Assembly (NCBI GenBank): GCA_947475165.1
Contig: CANJLD010000017.1
Coordinates: 1-64,000, forward strand
Reading direction: 5' to 3'
Source of the DNA: Bacteroidota bacterium
GTDB lineage: Bacteria > Bacteroidota > Bacteroidia > Chitinophagales > LD1
DNA length: 64,000 nt
Shown here: positions 1 to 8,800 of the stretch, piece by piece
Position numbering within the stretch: position 1 is the stretch's first letter
Layout: the number at the start of each line of letters is the position of its first letter
Notes under the pieces: generated by a model
Databases searched by the model: none
What the model was told of the DNA's origin: nothing
Seen by the model: only the letters and a program-made list of their open reading frames with translations
Position numbers and translations under genes: made by a program

Positions 1-67
<67 letters not shown>

Positions 68-111
68 CAATAAGAAAACAGGAGTATGACGTTCTTTAGA
101 TTATAAAAAAT

Positions 112-184
112 GCGGGAGTAGCTCAGTTGGTAGAGCGGCAGCCTTCCAAGCTGCAGGTCGCGGGTTCGAGCCTCGTCTCCCGCT
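112..184 (+). tRNA. tRNA-Gly (TCC)
   Basis: Complete cloverleaf of 73 bases. Acceptor GCGGGAG pairs with CTCCCGC, the D arm is GCTCAGTTGGTAGAGC, the anticodon stem is GCAGC/GCTGC with loop CTTCCAA (anticodon TCC), and the T arm is GCGGG-TTCGAGC-CTCGT. Discriminator T, CCA not encoded. It lies 44 nt after tRNA-Thr and 87 nt before tuf, so the three are probably cotranscribed. Confidence 0.96.
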
Positions 185-271
185 CAGATTATTAAAAGAA
201 GTAGAAGTAGTAAAACAGTAAACAAAAGATTTTCAATAAATATTTAAACACAACAATTAAAAACAATAACA

Positions 272-1468
272 ATGGCTAAAGAGAAATTCATTAAGGACAA
301 GCCGCATGTGAACATCGGTACTATCGGACACGTGGATCACGGCAAAACAACTTTGACTGCCGCTATCACAACGGTACTTTCAAAGAAAGGTCTCGCAGAA
401 GTGCGCGATTATTCTTCAATTGATAATGCCCCAGAAGAAAAAGAAAGAGGTATTACCATTAACACTGCTCACGTAGAGTATGCGACTGTAAACCGTCACT
501 ATGCACACGTTGATTGCCCTGGTCACGCGGATTATATCAAGAACATGGTTACCGGTGCTGCCCAAATGGACGGTGCTATTCTTGTTGTTGCTGCAACTGA
601 TGGTCCTATGCCTCAAACTCGTGAGCACATCCTTCTTGCCCGCCAAGTAGGTGTTCCTCAAATTGTTGTTTTCATGAACAAAGTTGACTTGGTTGAAGAT
701 CCTGAGTTCCTTGAGTTAGGAGAAATGGAAATTCGTGACCTTTTGACATTCTATAAATATGATGGTGCTAACATTCCGGTAATTCAGGGTTCTGCACTTG
801 GTGCATTGAACGGTGAAGCTAAGTGGGTAGAAAAAATTGACGAGTTGATGGCTGCTGTGGATAGCTTTATTCCGGTTCCTCCACGCGCAACTGAACTTCC
901 GTTCTTGATGCCTGTAGAAGATGTATTCTCTATCACTGGTCGTGGTACTGTTGCTACGGGTCGTATTGAAAGAGGTGTAACTAACACTAACGATCCTGTA
1001 GAGTTAATCGGTTTACAAAAAGAAGGCGAAAAAGCTTTGACTTCGACTGTTACCGGTGTTGAAATGTTCCGTAAGATTCTTGATAGAGGTGAGGCTGGCG
1101 ACAATGTAGGTCTTCTTCTTCGTGGTATTGAAAAGGAACAAATTAAGAGAGGTATGGTTATTGTAAAACCAGGCTCTGTAACTCCGCACACTGAATTTAA
1201 ATGCGAAACTTACGTATTGAGCAAAGAAGAAGGCGGACGTCACACTCCATTCTTCAACCAATACCGTCCGCAGTTCTATTTCCGTACGACTGACGTAACT
1301 GGTGAAATTACTTTACCAGCAGGTGTAGAAATGGTTATGCCTGGCGATAACGTTACTCTTTCTGTAAAACTTATCTATCCAATAGCGATGGAGAAAGGTC
1401 TTCGCTTCGCTATCCGTGAAGGTGGAAGAACAGTAGGTGCCGGTCAGGTTACTGAAATTGTGAAGTAA
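272..1468 (+). CDS. tuf: Elongation factor Tu
   Basis: GTPase that brings aminoacyl-tRNA to the ribosomal A site in the cytoplasm. At 398 residues it has the usual length. The P-loop GHVDHGKT is at about residues 19-26, switch [10 protein letters not shown] at about 82-89 and the base-specificity motif NKVD at about 136-139, followed by the two beta-barrel domains. The start MAKEKF matches the family and follows an A-rich leader, as is common in Bacteroidota. It follows two tRNA genes and ends in a strong hairpin terminator. The usual next genes (tRNA-Trp, secE, nusG, rplK) are absent, so the locus is separated from the nusG-rpoBC region here. Confidence 0.98.
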   Translation: MAKEKFIKDKPHVNIGTIGHVDHGKTTLTAAITTVLSKKGLAEVRDYSSIDNAPEEKERGITINTAHVEYATVNRHYAHVDCPGHADYIKNMVTGAAQMDGAILVVAATDGPMPQTREHILLARQVGVPQIVVFMNKVDLVEDPEFLELGEMEIRDLLTFYKYDGANIPVIQGSALGALNGEAKWVEKIDELMAAVDSFIPVPPRATELPFLMPVEDVFSITGRGTVATGRIERGVTNTNDPVELIGLQKEGEKALTSTVTGVEMFRKILDRGEAGDNVGLLLRGIEKEQIKRGMVIVKPGSVTPHTEFKCETYVLSKEEGGRHTPFFNQYRPQFYFRTTDVTGEITLPAGVEMVMPGDNVTLSVKLIYPIAMEKGLRFAIREGGRTVGAGQVTEIVK

Positions 1469-1491
1469 TATTCCTTAGGGAATTTAAATAC

Positions 1492-1524
1492 AAAGCCCTC
1501 TGAGTTTTCGGAGGGCTTTTTGTT
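1492..1524 (+). terminator. Rho-independent terminator of tuf
   Basis: Inverted repeat AAAGCCCTC / GAGGGCTTT with a ten-base loop, followed by T-rich sequence, 23 nt after the tuf stop codon. It ends the tRNA-tuf transcript. Confidence 0.9.
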
Positions 1525-1545
1525 TTATACTTTTTGTAGGGAAGT

Positions 1546-2691
1546 TCAATTCACCCTTCTCCAAAACACCACAGCTACATTATCGGGTCGGGTTTCGGTG
1601 CCGGAGGTTCCGCTGTTCATATTGCCAACGTTTAAGTTAAAGGTATGGGTATGGTCGGCAACAGTATGCGAGTGGTTGCCATCTGCGAAAATGTTGTGAA
1701 GGTGACCCATGCAGACATCGCTCAACAGGCCCATAAAATTTCCGGCAGTTGGTCGGCCGTCCCAACCGGTGCCACAGGTAGAAGGGTTATTTCCACCAAA
1801 GCCAGAACCGGCATCGCTGCTTAAGTTATCATCATAAGGAATCCATGTGTTGTTGTTATTGGTAACCGCACCAGAAGTAGAACCGGTGTGATTATGGCTA
1901 CCATCGGTAGAAGTAGTAAGCACTCCCGAGCCGTTTATAATTCCCGCAATAGAATGAGTATGGTCTTGCACCGCATTGCCTTGGAGCACACCGGTCAATG
2001 CGCCACCGGTAGCTATATTCGAAGCTCCGCCACGGGCGCGTATAAATTCACCGTTTGCAATATCTGAACTAACCCATTGTGTACAAGGGTAAATGGTATT
2101 CGGGTCAGCGGCATTAAACCATTGAACGTAAGTAGAACCAATTGGTGGAGTGTTTACGTTCTGCCAGCAAGTACCGGTATAAATTTCTGTAGCACCTAAA
2201 GTTGTATTGTAACGGATAGAACCAACAGGTGCACCGGCAGGTTGTTGTGCTGTTGTTCCCGATGGAAGACCGATAGCATCGGTAGCGTTTACCTGAAAGG
2301 AAAGAACCGGTGTGGCAGTATTCAATCCAACATTATTTCCGCTTTGAAACAAAACCGAATTACAAACACTAGTTGCAGAAGAGAACATAGCAATGTTTCC
2401 GGTGGTGGCGGTATTACAAACTGCCGATGATTGGCAAAGCGAAGTCCATACACCATTGTAATAGAAGTAGCAGCCTAAATTAGTATCGTAAACCCATAAG
2501 CCAATAGCGGGAGCGGCAATTGCTAAACGTTCAATGGTTGTCATGCGCGGGGCAAGAAAACCTTTGGTGTTTGAGTTCAATTCAAGAATAGAAGAAGCAT
2601 CGGGAGTAGGAGTTCCGATGCCTACATTGTTTTGAGAATGAACTATAGTGAAAGATAAACAGGTAACAACAAGCACCCAAAAATTTCTCAT
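1546..2691 (-). CDS. Secreted protein with tail-collar-like, HxH-rich C-terminal part
   Basis: The 381-residue product has a signal peptide (about residues 1-19, ending HSQ). Next comes the module NNVGIGTPTPDASSILELNS...GFLAPRMTT, which is common at the start of Bacteroidota surface proteins, and a YYNGVWTSLC segment. From about residue 190 the sequence resembles a phage tail-collar/receptor-binding tip: WFNAADPNTIYPCTQW, IANGEFIRARGG, five HxH pairs (DHTHS, SHNHT, GHLHN, NHSHT, DHTHT) and the ending ETRPDNVAVVFWRRVN. In phage fibres HxH histidines bind metal within a trimer; a similar fold here is inference. No T9SS sorting domain is seen. It stands alone on the minus strand. The specific function is unknown. 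Confidence 0.75.
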   Translation of the reverse strand: MRNFWVLVVTCLSFTIVHSQNNVGIGTPTPDASSILELNSNTKGFLAPRMTTIERLAIAAPAIGLWVYDTNLGCYFYYNGVWTSLCQSSAVCNTATTGNIAMFSSATSVCNSVLFQSGNNVGLNTATPVLSFQVNATDAIGLPSGTTAQQPAGAPVGSIRYNTTLGATEIYTGTCWQNVNTPPIGSTYVQWFNAADPNTIYPCTQWVSSDIANGEFIRARGGASNIATGGALTGVLQGNAVQDHTHSIAGIINGSGVLTTSTDGSHNHTGSTSGAVTNNNNTWIPYDDNLSSDAGSGFGGNNPSTCGTGWDGRPTAGNFMGLLSDVCMGHLHNIFADGNHSHTVADHTHTFNLNVGNMNSGTSGTETRPDNVAVVFWRRVN

Positions 2692-2753
2692 ATAAATGTT
2701 TTAATGAAATGAAGATATATTTTTAGAAATGAGAGTTGCAAAAGCTGTAAACA

Positions 2754-2784
2754 AAAAAGGCATCTCGTATGAGATGCCTTTTTC
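2754..2784 (-). terminator. Terminator of rpsT
   Basis: Nearly perfect inverted repeat AAAAAGGCATCTC / GAGATGCCTTTTT with a four-base loop, in the gap between the 3' end of rpsT and the start of the collar-like gene. On the minus strand the hairpin is followed by a T run, so it ends the rpsT transcript. Confidence 0.85.
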
Positions 2785-2802
2785 TATATTCTATTTCATT
2801 AA

Positions 2803-3057
2803 TTACTTTGCTGTAGCTACACGTTTAGCCAAACCGCTTTTAAGGTTCGCTGCTTTGTTAGCGTGAATGTATCCGCGTTTTGCCAATTTATCGATAGCGG
2901 CAACCACCACAGAAAGCGATTTCTTAGCTTCAGCAGGTTTCTTTTCTGCACGTAAATCGCGAATAAGGTTACGCGTAGTTTTTGCATAAAACCTGTTTTG
3001 CAATCTTCTTTTTGCTGTCTGACGGATTCTCTTTTTTGCCGATTTGTGATGTGCCAT
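2803..3057 (-). CDS. rpsT: 30S ribosomal protein S20
   Basis: Lysine- and arginine-rich 84-residue protein starting MAHHKSAKKRIRQTAKRR, the typical S20 start. It binds 16S rRNA early in 30S assembly. The length fits the family. It is monocistronic, with its own upstream promoter and a downstream hairpin terminator. Confidence 0.97.
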   Translation of the reverse strand: MAHHKSAKKRIRQTAKRRLQNRFYAKTTRNLIRDLRAEKKPAEAKKSLSVVVAAIDKLAKRGYIHANKAANLKSGLAKRVATAK

Positions 3058-3065
3058 TGTTATCT

Positions 3066-3112
3066 CTTTTTTTAAAGGAGTGCAAATATATACGCATCCC
3101 TTAAATTTCCAA
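3066..3112 (-). promoter_or_regulatory. Bacteroidota-type promoter of rpsT
   Basis: On the minus strand a TTTG element lies upstream of TATATTTG, about 20 nt apart, matching the Bacteroidota consensus TTTG-N19-TAnnTTTG. The -7 element lies about 20 nt before the rpsT start codon, and the region just downstream reads CACTCC. Confidence 0.6.
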
Positions 3113-3120
3113 ACATTTTA

Positions 3121-3208
3121 CAAAGGGACGAGAGCAAGGGATGGGTGACGAGAGCTAAAGACAGGTTTGTATTTCCCTCGCTCTTCGCCACTCGCTCTCG
3201 TCTCTTTC
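3121..3208. repeat. Imperfect inverted repeat of GAGAGC/GCTCTC words
   Basis: The left arm GACGAGAGCAAGGG...GACGAGAGC faces the right arm CCCTCGCTCTTCGCCACTCGCTCTCGTC. It lies between the divergent rpsT and sucA genes. Similar arms built from words like GTGGCGAGTGG recur near 28.9 kb and 35.2 kb, so it looks like a member of a dispersed palindromic repeat family. Confidence 0.6.
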
Positions 3209-3218
3209 AATGTTTTCC

Positions 3219-3249
3219 TTTGCTTATTGCCTGTTATACGTTACGTTTG
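3219..3249 (+). promoter_or_regulatory. Promoter of sucA
   Basis: TTTG at 3219-3222 and TACGTTTG at 3242-3249 are separated by 19 nt, an excellent match to the Bacteroidota housekeeping promoter. The start codon follows 23 nt after the -7 element. Confidence 0.7.
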
Positions 3250-3272
3250 CGCTCCAATTTTTAGCTATATAA

Positions 3273-6023
3273 ATGGATAATTACTCTTTTCTGACGAATG
3301 CTACTCCTGAGTTTCTTGAGAATCTTTATAACGATTTCAAGAAAAACCCTGCTGCTGTTGACCCTGAATTCAAAAAATTCTTCGAAGGTTTTGACTTTGC
3401 CACACTGAATTACAACGGCAAATCTGCCGGTTCGTTTTCGGCTGATGAGTTTAAAGTTTATAATCTGATTATAGCTTACCGTAACAAGGGGCATTTAATT
3501 GCAAAAACCAATCCTTTAAAGCCGCGAAAGAACCGTCACGCCAATTTAGAGTTGGAGCATTTTGGGTTGAGCGAAAAAGATTTAGAAAGAAAGTTTTCGA
3601 TAGGAAGTGAACTTGGGTTGCCGAATGCTTCGCTGAATGGGATTCTGGCGAAACTGAAAAGAGTTTATTGCGGAAGTATTGGCTTTGAAACCGGTTATGT
3701 GCGTTTGAAAGAGGAGATAGAATTTTTCAGAAGCAGAACGGAAGCCTCATCCGCCCTTCGGGCACCTTCTCCTAAAGGAGAAGGGAAAGACAGCATTTCA
3801 TTGTTTCAATTCTCTTTAGAAAAAAAAGAGCGCATTCTGCGTAAGCTGAACAAAGCGGTTTCGTTCGAGAAATTTCTGGGAACAAAATACGTGGGTGAAA
3901 AAAGATTTTCGTTGGAAGGAGGGGAGACAACAATACCTGCGCTTGATGCTATTATTCATACTGCCGCTGCCGGTGGGGTGGAAGAAGTAGTAATAGGCAT
4001 GGCGCATCGCGGCAGGTTGAATGTGCTGGCGAATATCATGAGCAAAACTTATGAAGAGATTTTTAATGAATTTGAAGGAAATGTGGAAGCCGATATAACT
4101 ATGGGCGATGGCGATGTAAAATATCATCTTGGTTTTTCATCGCAGTATCCGGTGGAAGGAGGGAAGGATGTTTATTTGAAATTGATGCCGAACCCTTCGC
4201 ACTTAGAAGCGGTGAACCCGATAGTGACCGGTTTTGCAAGAGCGAAAGCCGATGCTATTTACAAATCGGATTACGATAAAATTCTTCCACTTCTCATACA
4301 CGGTGATGCGGCTGTGGCGGGGCAGGGAATTGTGTATGAAGTATTACAGATGGCAAAGCTGGATGGATATTATTCCGGTGGCACCATTCACTTTGTTATC
4401 AATAACCAAATTGGTTTCACTACCGATTTTGATGAGGCGCGCTCTTCCGATTATTCTACTTCTATTGCCGCCACTATCGAAGCACCGGTGCTGCACGTAA
4501 ACGGTGATGATATTGAAGCCGTGGTGTTTGCCTGCGAAATGGCGGCTGAATACCGTCAGCAATTCAACAAGGATATTTTTATTGATATGGTCTGCTACCG
4601 CAGATGGGGGCACAACGAAAGCGATGACCCGAAGTTTACCCAACCGGTGATGTATAAACTGATTGAGAAGCATGTGAACCCGCGCGACCTTTATATACAG
4701 CAACTCGAAGCAGAAGGTGCGGTAACAGCAGAGCTTGCTAAAAAAATGGAGAAGGAATTTTGGAACGAGTTGCAGGCACGTTTAGATGCAGTGAAACAAC
4801 ATCCGCTGCCATACAAACCGCAGCCAACTGAAATTGCCTGGGAGAAATTGCGCAAAGCTACGATTGATGATTTTAAAAAATCGCCAGATACTTTTATTAC
4901 AAAAGAAACTGCCGAAACACTTACCCAAGGTTTGAATAAAGTGCCGGATGGTTTTGTTCCGTTGAAGAAAGTGCAGAAGTATCTGGAGGAAAGAAAGCGT
5001 CTTTCGCTGGAAGAAAAGAAACTGGATTGGGCGGCTGCGGAGTTAATGGCTTACGGTTCTATTCTTTTGGAAGGGAAAGATATTCGCCTATCGGGTGAAG
5101 ATGTAAAACGCGGAACGTTTACGCACCGCCATGCGGTAATTACCGATGAGAATACAGATAAAGAATATTGTCGCTTATGTAATTTGGCAAGTAAGCAAGG
5201 AAGGTTCTTTATTTACAATTCGCATTTGAGTGAGTATGGTGTGTTGGGTTTTGAGTATGGTTATTCTTTGCCAAGCCCAGAATCTTTAGTTATTTGGGAA
5301 GCACAGTTTGGCGATTTTACCAACGGTGCTCAAATTATTATCGACCAGTTTATTTCATCGGGCGAAAGTAAATGGCAAAGGCAGTCCGGTTTGGTAATGT
5401 TACTGCCACACGGTTATGAAGGACAGGGACCGGAACATTCTTCTGCCCGTTTGGAAAGATTTTTACAGCAATGTGCCGAGATGAATATGGTGGTGGTGAA
5501 TATTTCTGACCCTGCTAATTTCTTCCACGCTATGCGCAGGCAGATACACTGGAATTTCCGCAAGCCATTAGTGGTGATGAGCCCGAAGAGTTTGCTACGC
5601 CATCCTAAATGTGTTTCGCCTATTGAGAATATTTTGAAAGGAAGTTTTCAAGAATTGCTGGTGGACGATATAAAAGGCAAGGCGCGCAAAATTTTGTTCT
5701 GCTCAGGCAAGATTTACTACGATTTGCTGGAGCGCAAAGAGCGCGGTAAGATTACCGATGTGGTGATTGCACGCGTAGAACAACTGTATCCGGTGCCGCA
5801 GGATAAGATGATTGATTTAGCAAAGAAGCACCCGAAGGCGGAAGTGCTGTGGGTGCAGGAAGAATCGGAAAATATGGGGGCGTGGTATTTTATACATGCG
5901 CGGTTAAATGAGAAGTTGAAAATACGCGGTATAGCGCGTAAAAACTCTGCTTCGCCTGCGACAGGGTTTAAGAAAGTGCATTTACAGGAGCAGGAAGTTA
6001 TTTTGACGCGGGCGTTTGAGTAA
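3273..6023 (+). CDS. sucA: 2-oxoglutarate dehydrogenase E1 component
   Basis: Thiamine diphosphate enzyme that decarboxylates 2-oxoglutarate in the TCA cycle and passes the succinyl group to the lipoyl E2. The N-terminal E2-binding segment (FLENLYNDFKKNP) is followed by GMAHRGRLNVLANIMSK, the ThDP-binding region (HGDAAVAGQG ... NNQIGFTT), RRWGHNESDDP, and the C-terminal half with SHLSEYGVLGFEYGYS and LPHGYEGQGPEHSSAR. The 916-residue length is normal. Codons from about 159 to 172 (SSALRAPSPKGEG) come from a palindromic repeat inserted in frame. The E2 gene sucB is not adjacent. Confidence 0.96.
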   Translation: MDNYSFLTNATPEFLENLYNDFKKNPAAVDPEFKKFFEGFDFATLNYNGKSAGSFSADEFKVYNLIIAYRNKGHLIAKTNPLKPRKNRHANLELEHFGLSEKDLERKFSIGSELGLPNASLNGILAKLKRVYCGSIGFETGYVRLKEEIEFFRSRTEASSALRAPSPKGEGKDSISLFQFSLEKKERILRKLNKAVSFEKFLGTKYVGEKRFSLEGGETTIPALDAIIHTAAAGGVEEVVIGMAHRGRLNVLANIMSKTYEEIFNEFEGNVEADITMGDGDVKYHLGFSSQYPVEGGKDVYLKLMPNPSHLEAVNPIVTGFARAKADAIYKSDYDKILPLLIHGDAAVAGQGIVYEVLQMAKLDGYYSGGTIHFVINNQIGFTTDFDEARSSDYSTSIAATIEAPVLHVNGDDIEAVVFACEMAAEYRQQFNKDIFIDMVCYRRWGHNESDDPKFTQPVMYKLIEKHVNPRDLYIQQLEAEGAVTAELAKKMEKEFWNELQARLDAVKQHPLPYKPQPTEIAWEKLRKATIDDFKKSPDTFITKETAETLTQGLNKVPDGFVPLKKVQKYLEERKRLSLEEKKLDWAAAELMAYGSILLEGKDIRLSGEDVKRGTFTHRHAVITDENTDKEYCRLCNLASKQGRFFIYNSHLSEYGVLGFEYGYSLPSPESLVIWEAQFGDFTNGAQIIIDQFISSGESKWQRQSGLVMLLPHGYEGQGPEHSSARLERFLQQCAEMNMVVVNISDPANFFHAMRRQIHWNFRKPLVVMSPKSLLRHPKCVSPIENILKGSFQELLVDDIKGKARKILFCSGKIYYDLLERKERGKITDVVIARVEQLYPVPQDKMIDLAKKHPKAEVLWVQEESENMGAWYFIHARLNEKLKIRGIARKNSASPATGFKKVHLQEQEVILTRAFE
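3747..3786. repeat. Palindromic repeat inserted in frame inside sucA
   Basis: Two adjoining hairpins, GCCC-TTC-GGGC and the 20-bp palindrome CCTTCTCC-TAAA-GGAGAAGG, lie inside the reading frame and add a low-complexity stretch (ALRAPSPKGEG). The element looks like an intergenic repeat type of Bacteroidota, and its palindromic centre CTCCTAAAGGAG resembles the CCCCTAAAGGGG elements elsewhere in the window. Confidence 0.7.
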
Positions 6024-6143
6024 GATATTTTTCTTATAAAACGGGCGCGAAAAAAAACCAAGGCACTTTTACATTCATCAACTCAATTCGCTAATTCGCT
6101 CATCAAATAATCATACTTCTTCCTGCTCCCAAAAATAATAAGT

Positions 6144-6200
6144 CAAACATTTGCAACTCTGTGCATAAAATTTACTTTTGCGTTCCCTTTTTAAAAAGGG
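6144..6200 (+). promoter_or_regulatory. Promoter and leader of ribosomal piece C (rpsC operon)
   Basis: TTTG (6150-6153), a 19-nt spacer and TACTTTTG (6173-6180) form a strong Bacteroidota promoter. The 19-mer caaacatttgcaactctgt (6144-6162) is identical to one in front of rplD at 52364. Just after the -7 element comes CGTTCCC and then the perfect palindrome CCCTTTTTAAAAAGGG (6185-6200), a hairpin at the 5' end of the transcript. Confidence 0.8.
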
Positions 6201-6222
6201 GTTCAAAAAACAATCAAAATCA

Positions 6223-6963
6223 ATGGGTCACAAAACAAGTCCAATATCTAATCGCCTCGGTATAGTAAGAGGATGGGAAAGTAACTGGTATGCAGGTAAA
6301 GACGCTGGTCAAAAATTGATAGAAGACGAAAAAATTCGTCAGTATATCAAAGCGCGTATTCAAAAAGGCGGCATTGCCCGCGTAGCTATCGAAAGAAGCA
6401 TGAAACGTGTAACTGTTACTATTCACACCAGCCGTCCGGGTATTATTATTGGTCGTGGAGGCGGAGAAGTTGACCGTGTAAAAGAAGAATTGAAGAAACT
6501 TACCGGAAAGGAAGTTCAAATTAATATCGTTGAAATCCGCAGACCGGAAATCGAATCAGCTATTGTAGGCGAAACTATTGCTAAGCAATTAGAGGCGCGT
6601 ATCAATTATCGCAGAGCTTTGAAAATGGCTATTGCATCGGGTATGCGTATGGGTGCAGAAGGAATCAAGATTCGCGTATCGGGTCGTATTGGCGGAGCGG
6701 AAATGGCGAGAACTGAAGAATACAAGCAAGGAAGAACTCCTCTACACACTTGGAGAGCAGATATCGACTACTCTATTACCGAAGCACAAACTATCTACGG
6801 AAAGATTGGTATTAAAGTATGGGTTTGTAAGGGCGAAGTGTATGGTAAAAGAGATTTGACCAATGCTTTTGCAGCTGAGCAAAAAGAAGAAAAGCGTCAA
6901 CCGAAAGGTAGAATTGGCGGTGGCGAAAGAAGAGAGCGCGCTCCAAGAGACAACAAGAACTAA
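6223..6963 (+). CDS. rpsC: 30S ribosomal protein S3
   Basis: Head protein of the 30S subunit at the mRNA entry channel. The start is placed at [13 protein letters not shown], the family start, because an upstream in-frame ATG at 6178 overlaps the promoter. An N-terminal domain, a KH domain with the GxxG loop ([14 protein letters not shown], around residues 73-86) and the C-terminal S3 domain ending in a basic tail are present. At 246 residues it is slightly long because of the tail ([17 protein letters not shown]). It is the first gene of its operon; rplV, which normally precedes it, lies about 48 kb away. Confidence 0.97.
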   Translation: MGHKTSPISNRLGIVRGWESNWYAGKDAGQKLIEDEKIRQYIKARIQKGGIARVAIERSMKRVTVTIHTSRPGIIIGRGGGEVDRVKEELKKLTGKEVQINIVEIRRPEIESAIVGETIAKQLEARINYRRALKMAIASGMRMGAEGIKIRVSGRIGGAEMARTEEYKQGRTPLHTWRADIDYSITEAQTIYGKIGIKVWVCKGEVYGKRDLTNAFAAEQKEEKRQPKGRIGGGERRERAPRDNKN

Positions 6964-6998
6964 TTTTAAGTATTAAGACAAGATAAAAACAAGTAGTC

Positions 6999-7421
6999 AT
7001 GTTATTACCTAAACGGACCAAGTGGAGAAAGACCCAAAAGGGCAGAGTAGCCGAAACCACACAACGTGGAGCTGAAATAGCTTTCGGAACTTTTGCGCTT
7101 AAATCATTAGAGAGCGGAAAAATCAGCAATAAGCAGATTGAAGCTGCCCGTGTTGCTTTTACCCGTTTTATGAAACGCGAAGGAAAAGTTTGGATTCGCA
7201 TTTTCCCGGACAAACCAATTACCAAGAAACCATTGGAGGTACGTATGGGTAAAGGAAAGGGAAATCCGGAAGGATGGGAAGCACCAGTTCAAGCTGGTCG
7301 TATCTTGTTTGAGGTAGACGGTGTTAGCCGCGAAGTAGCTTTAGAAGCTATGACACTTGCCGCACACAAAATGAGTGTAAAAACAAAATTCATTACCCGC
7401 AGAGATGCTGTGGAAGGATAA
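6999..7421 (+). CDS. rplP: 50S ribosomal protein L16
   Basis: A 140-residue protein starting [16 protein letters not shown], typical of L16, which organises the A-site region of 23S rRNA. The conserved arginine-rich stretch ([15 protein letters not shown]) and the [11 protein letters not shown] loop are present. It sits 35 nt after rpsC and 26 nt before rpmC in the standard gene order. Confidence 0.97.
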   Translation: MLLPKRTKWRKTQKGRVAETTQRGAEIAFGTFALKSLESGKISNKQIEAARVAFTRFMKREGKVWIRIFPDKPITKKPLEVRMGKGKGNPEGWEAPVQAGRILFEVDGVSREVALEAMTLAAHKMSVKTKFITRRDAVEG

Positions 7422-7447
7422 TTCACTAATCAATTAATAGAAAGGTC

Positions 7448-7666
7448 ATGGGAGTTAATAAAAAAATAAATCGCGAAGATGTCGGCCAGTTTGTAACTGC
7501 TGATTTAGTAGAAAAAATAGCAACGGATACAGCCGAGTTAAATCGTCTTGTATTTAATCATGCCGTTACTCCTTTAGATAACCCGGTAAGCATCCGCGTT
7601 AAAAGAAGAGATGTAGCCCGTCTTAAAACAGAATTGACAAAACGTAATCAAGAGAAAAAAGCTTAA
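7448..7666 (+). CDS. rpmC: 50S ribosomal protein L29
   Basis: A 72-residue, mostly helical protein. The C-terminal half ([24 protein letters not shown]) is the recognisable L29 signature (RxxIARxxT). The N-terminal part is diverged, as is usual in this phylum. The position between rplP and rpsQ confirms the call. L29 lies near the peptide exit tunnel, where trigger factor and SRP bind. Confidence 0.92.
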   Translation: MGVNKKINREDVGQFVTADLVEKIATDTAELNRLVFNHAVTPLDNPVSIRVKRRDVARLKTELTKRNQEKKA

Positions 7667-7671
7667 CAGAA

Positions 7672-7926
7672 ATGGAAAGAAATCTAAGAAAAGAAAGAAC
7701 TGGTTTAGTAACCAGCGATAAAATGGAAAAAACCATCACTGTTTCTATCGAAAGAAAAGTGAAGCACCCTATCTACGGAAAGTTCGTAAAAACTACCAAG
7801 AAGTTCAAAGCTCATGATGAGACGAACGATGCTAAAGCAGGCGACACGGTGAAAATCAGCGAGACTCGTCCGTTGAGCAAAACCAAGCGTTGGAGATTAG
7901 TGGAAGTAGTAGAAAGAGCGAAATAA
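7672..7926 (+). CDS. rpsQ: 30S ribosomal protein S17
   Basis: An 84-residue OB-fold protein, [38 protein letters not shown], which matches S17 throughout (the VTSDKMxKTI and KHPxYGKF motifs). It binds 16S rRNA helices in early 30S assembly. It starts 5 nt after the rpmC stop codon, so translation is probably coupled. Confidence 0.97.
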   Translation: MERNLRKERTGLVTSDKMEKTITVSIERKVKHPIYGKFVKTTKKFKAHDETNDAKAGDTVKISETRPLSKTKRWRLVEVVERAK

Positions 7927-7998
7927 GAATTTTAATAAAGCAGTAATTTGCAGGTGGCAGTAATGTCAAGCGCAATTCAAAATCTAAAATAAAAGAAG

Positions 7999-8367
7999 AT
8001 GTTACAGCAGGAATCAAGAGCCAACGTGGCAGACAACAGCGGAGCAAAAGAAGTTTTGGTTATCCGTGTAATTGGCGGAACTAAAAGAAGATATGCGCGC
8101 ATTGGCGATAAAGTAATTGTAGCCGTTAAAAAAGCTATGCCTACAGGCGGTGTTAAGAAAGGAAGTGTATCTCCGGCAGTTGTTGTAAGAACTACCAAAG
8201 CTACCCGAAGAAAAGACGGTTCATACATTCGTTTTGACGACAATGCAGTAGTATTGTTAAACGCTCAGGATGAGCCAAAAGGAACCCGTATTTTTGGACC
8301 GGTTGCCCGCGAACTTCGCGATAAGCAATTTATGAAGATTGTTTCTCTTGCACCGGAAGTACTTTAA
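7999..8367 (+). CDS. rplN: 50S ribosomal protein L14
   Basis: A 122-residue beta-barrel protein starting [27 protein letters not shown], the invariant L14 start, and ending [19 protein letters not shown]. It lies at the subunit interface and contacts 16S rRNA. It has normal length and standard order after rpsQ with a 72-nt gap. Confidence 0.98.
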   Translation: MLQQESRANVADNSGAKEVLVIRVIGGTKRRYARIGDKVIVAVKKAMPTGGVKKGSVSPAVVVRTTKATRRKDGSYIRFDDNAVVLLNAQDEPKGTRIFGPVARELRDKQFMKIVSLAPEVL

Positions 8368-8394
8368 TTGATAAATAGAAATAAAGATATAGTT

Positions 8395-8703
8395 ATGAAA
8401 TTTCATGTAAAGAAGAATGACGAGGTAATCATCATAGCAGGTGACGATAAAGGAAAGAAAGGCCGCGTTATTGAAGTTGACCGCCAAAAAAGCCGTGTGA
8501 TTGTAGATGGTGCTAACTTGAACAGCAAACACACTAAGCCAAATGCAAAAAGCCCTAACGGTGGAATTGTAAAGACTCCTGGTTCTATTCATATCTCTAA
8601 CGTGCAGTTATTGTCAGATGGTAAGGCAACACGTATTGGCAGAAAAGAAGAGAAAGGTAAGACGGTTAGAGTAGCAAGAAAGACTGGAAAGATTATTGAC
8701 TAA
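8395..8703 (+). CDS. rplX: 50S ribosomal protein L24
   Basis: KOW-domain protein that nucleates 50S assembly. The start is placed at MKFHVKKNDEVIIIAGDDKGKKGRV (102 residues), because the nine residues upstream would need a non-ATG start and do not match the family. The KOW motif is at about residues 6-32. This is the last gene of piece C: rplE, rpsN and rpsH, which normally follow, are missing, and a repeat and a strong terminator come next. Confidence 0.96.
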   Translation: MKFHVKKNDEVIIIAGDDKGKKGRVIEVDRQKSRVIVDGANLNSKHTKPNAKSPNGGIVKTPGSIHISNVQLLSDGKATRIGRKEEKGKTVRVARKTGKIID

Positions 8704-8730
8704 ACCCCTAAATCCCCTAAAGGGGACTTA
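8703..8730 (+). repeat. CCCCTAAAGGGG palindromic element after the rplX stop codon
   Basis: The element begins at the last base of the rplX stop codon and reads ACCCCTAAAT, then the hairpin CCCCTAAAGGGG, then ACTTA. Similar copies in the same orientation relative to the gene follow the stop codons of the cytochrome gene (13268) and rpsG (37793, minus strand). Confidence 0.7.
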
Positions 8731-8774
8731 AATACAAAAGGCGTCCCGCAGAATTGCGGGACGCCTTTTGTATT
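8731..8774 (+). terminator. Terminator of ribosomal piece C
   Basis: A perfect 20-bp stem (aatacaaaaggcgtcccgca and its complement) with a four-base loop and a T-rich 3' arm, 27 nt after rplX. It is a strong stop and marks a true operon end after L24. Confidence 0.92.
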
Positions 8775-8800
8775 TCTGCAAGTGAAGTTTAAATTCGATT

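Noticed and set aside
784-1191. 135-residue minus-strand frame opposite tuf
   Set aside because: Antisense shadow of tuf with no start context or family match.
1546-2691. Prophage remnant
   Set aside because: The collar-like protein has a signal peptide and no phage genes, integrase or att repeats lie near it.
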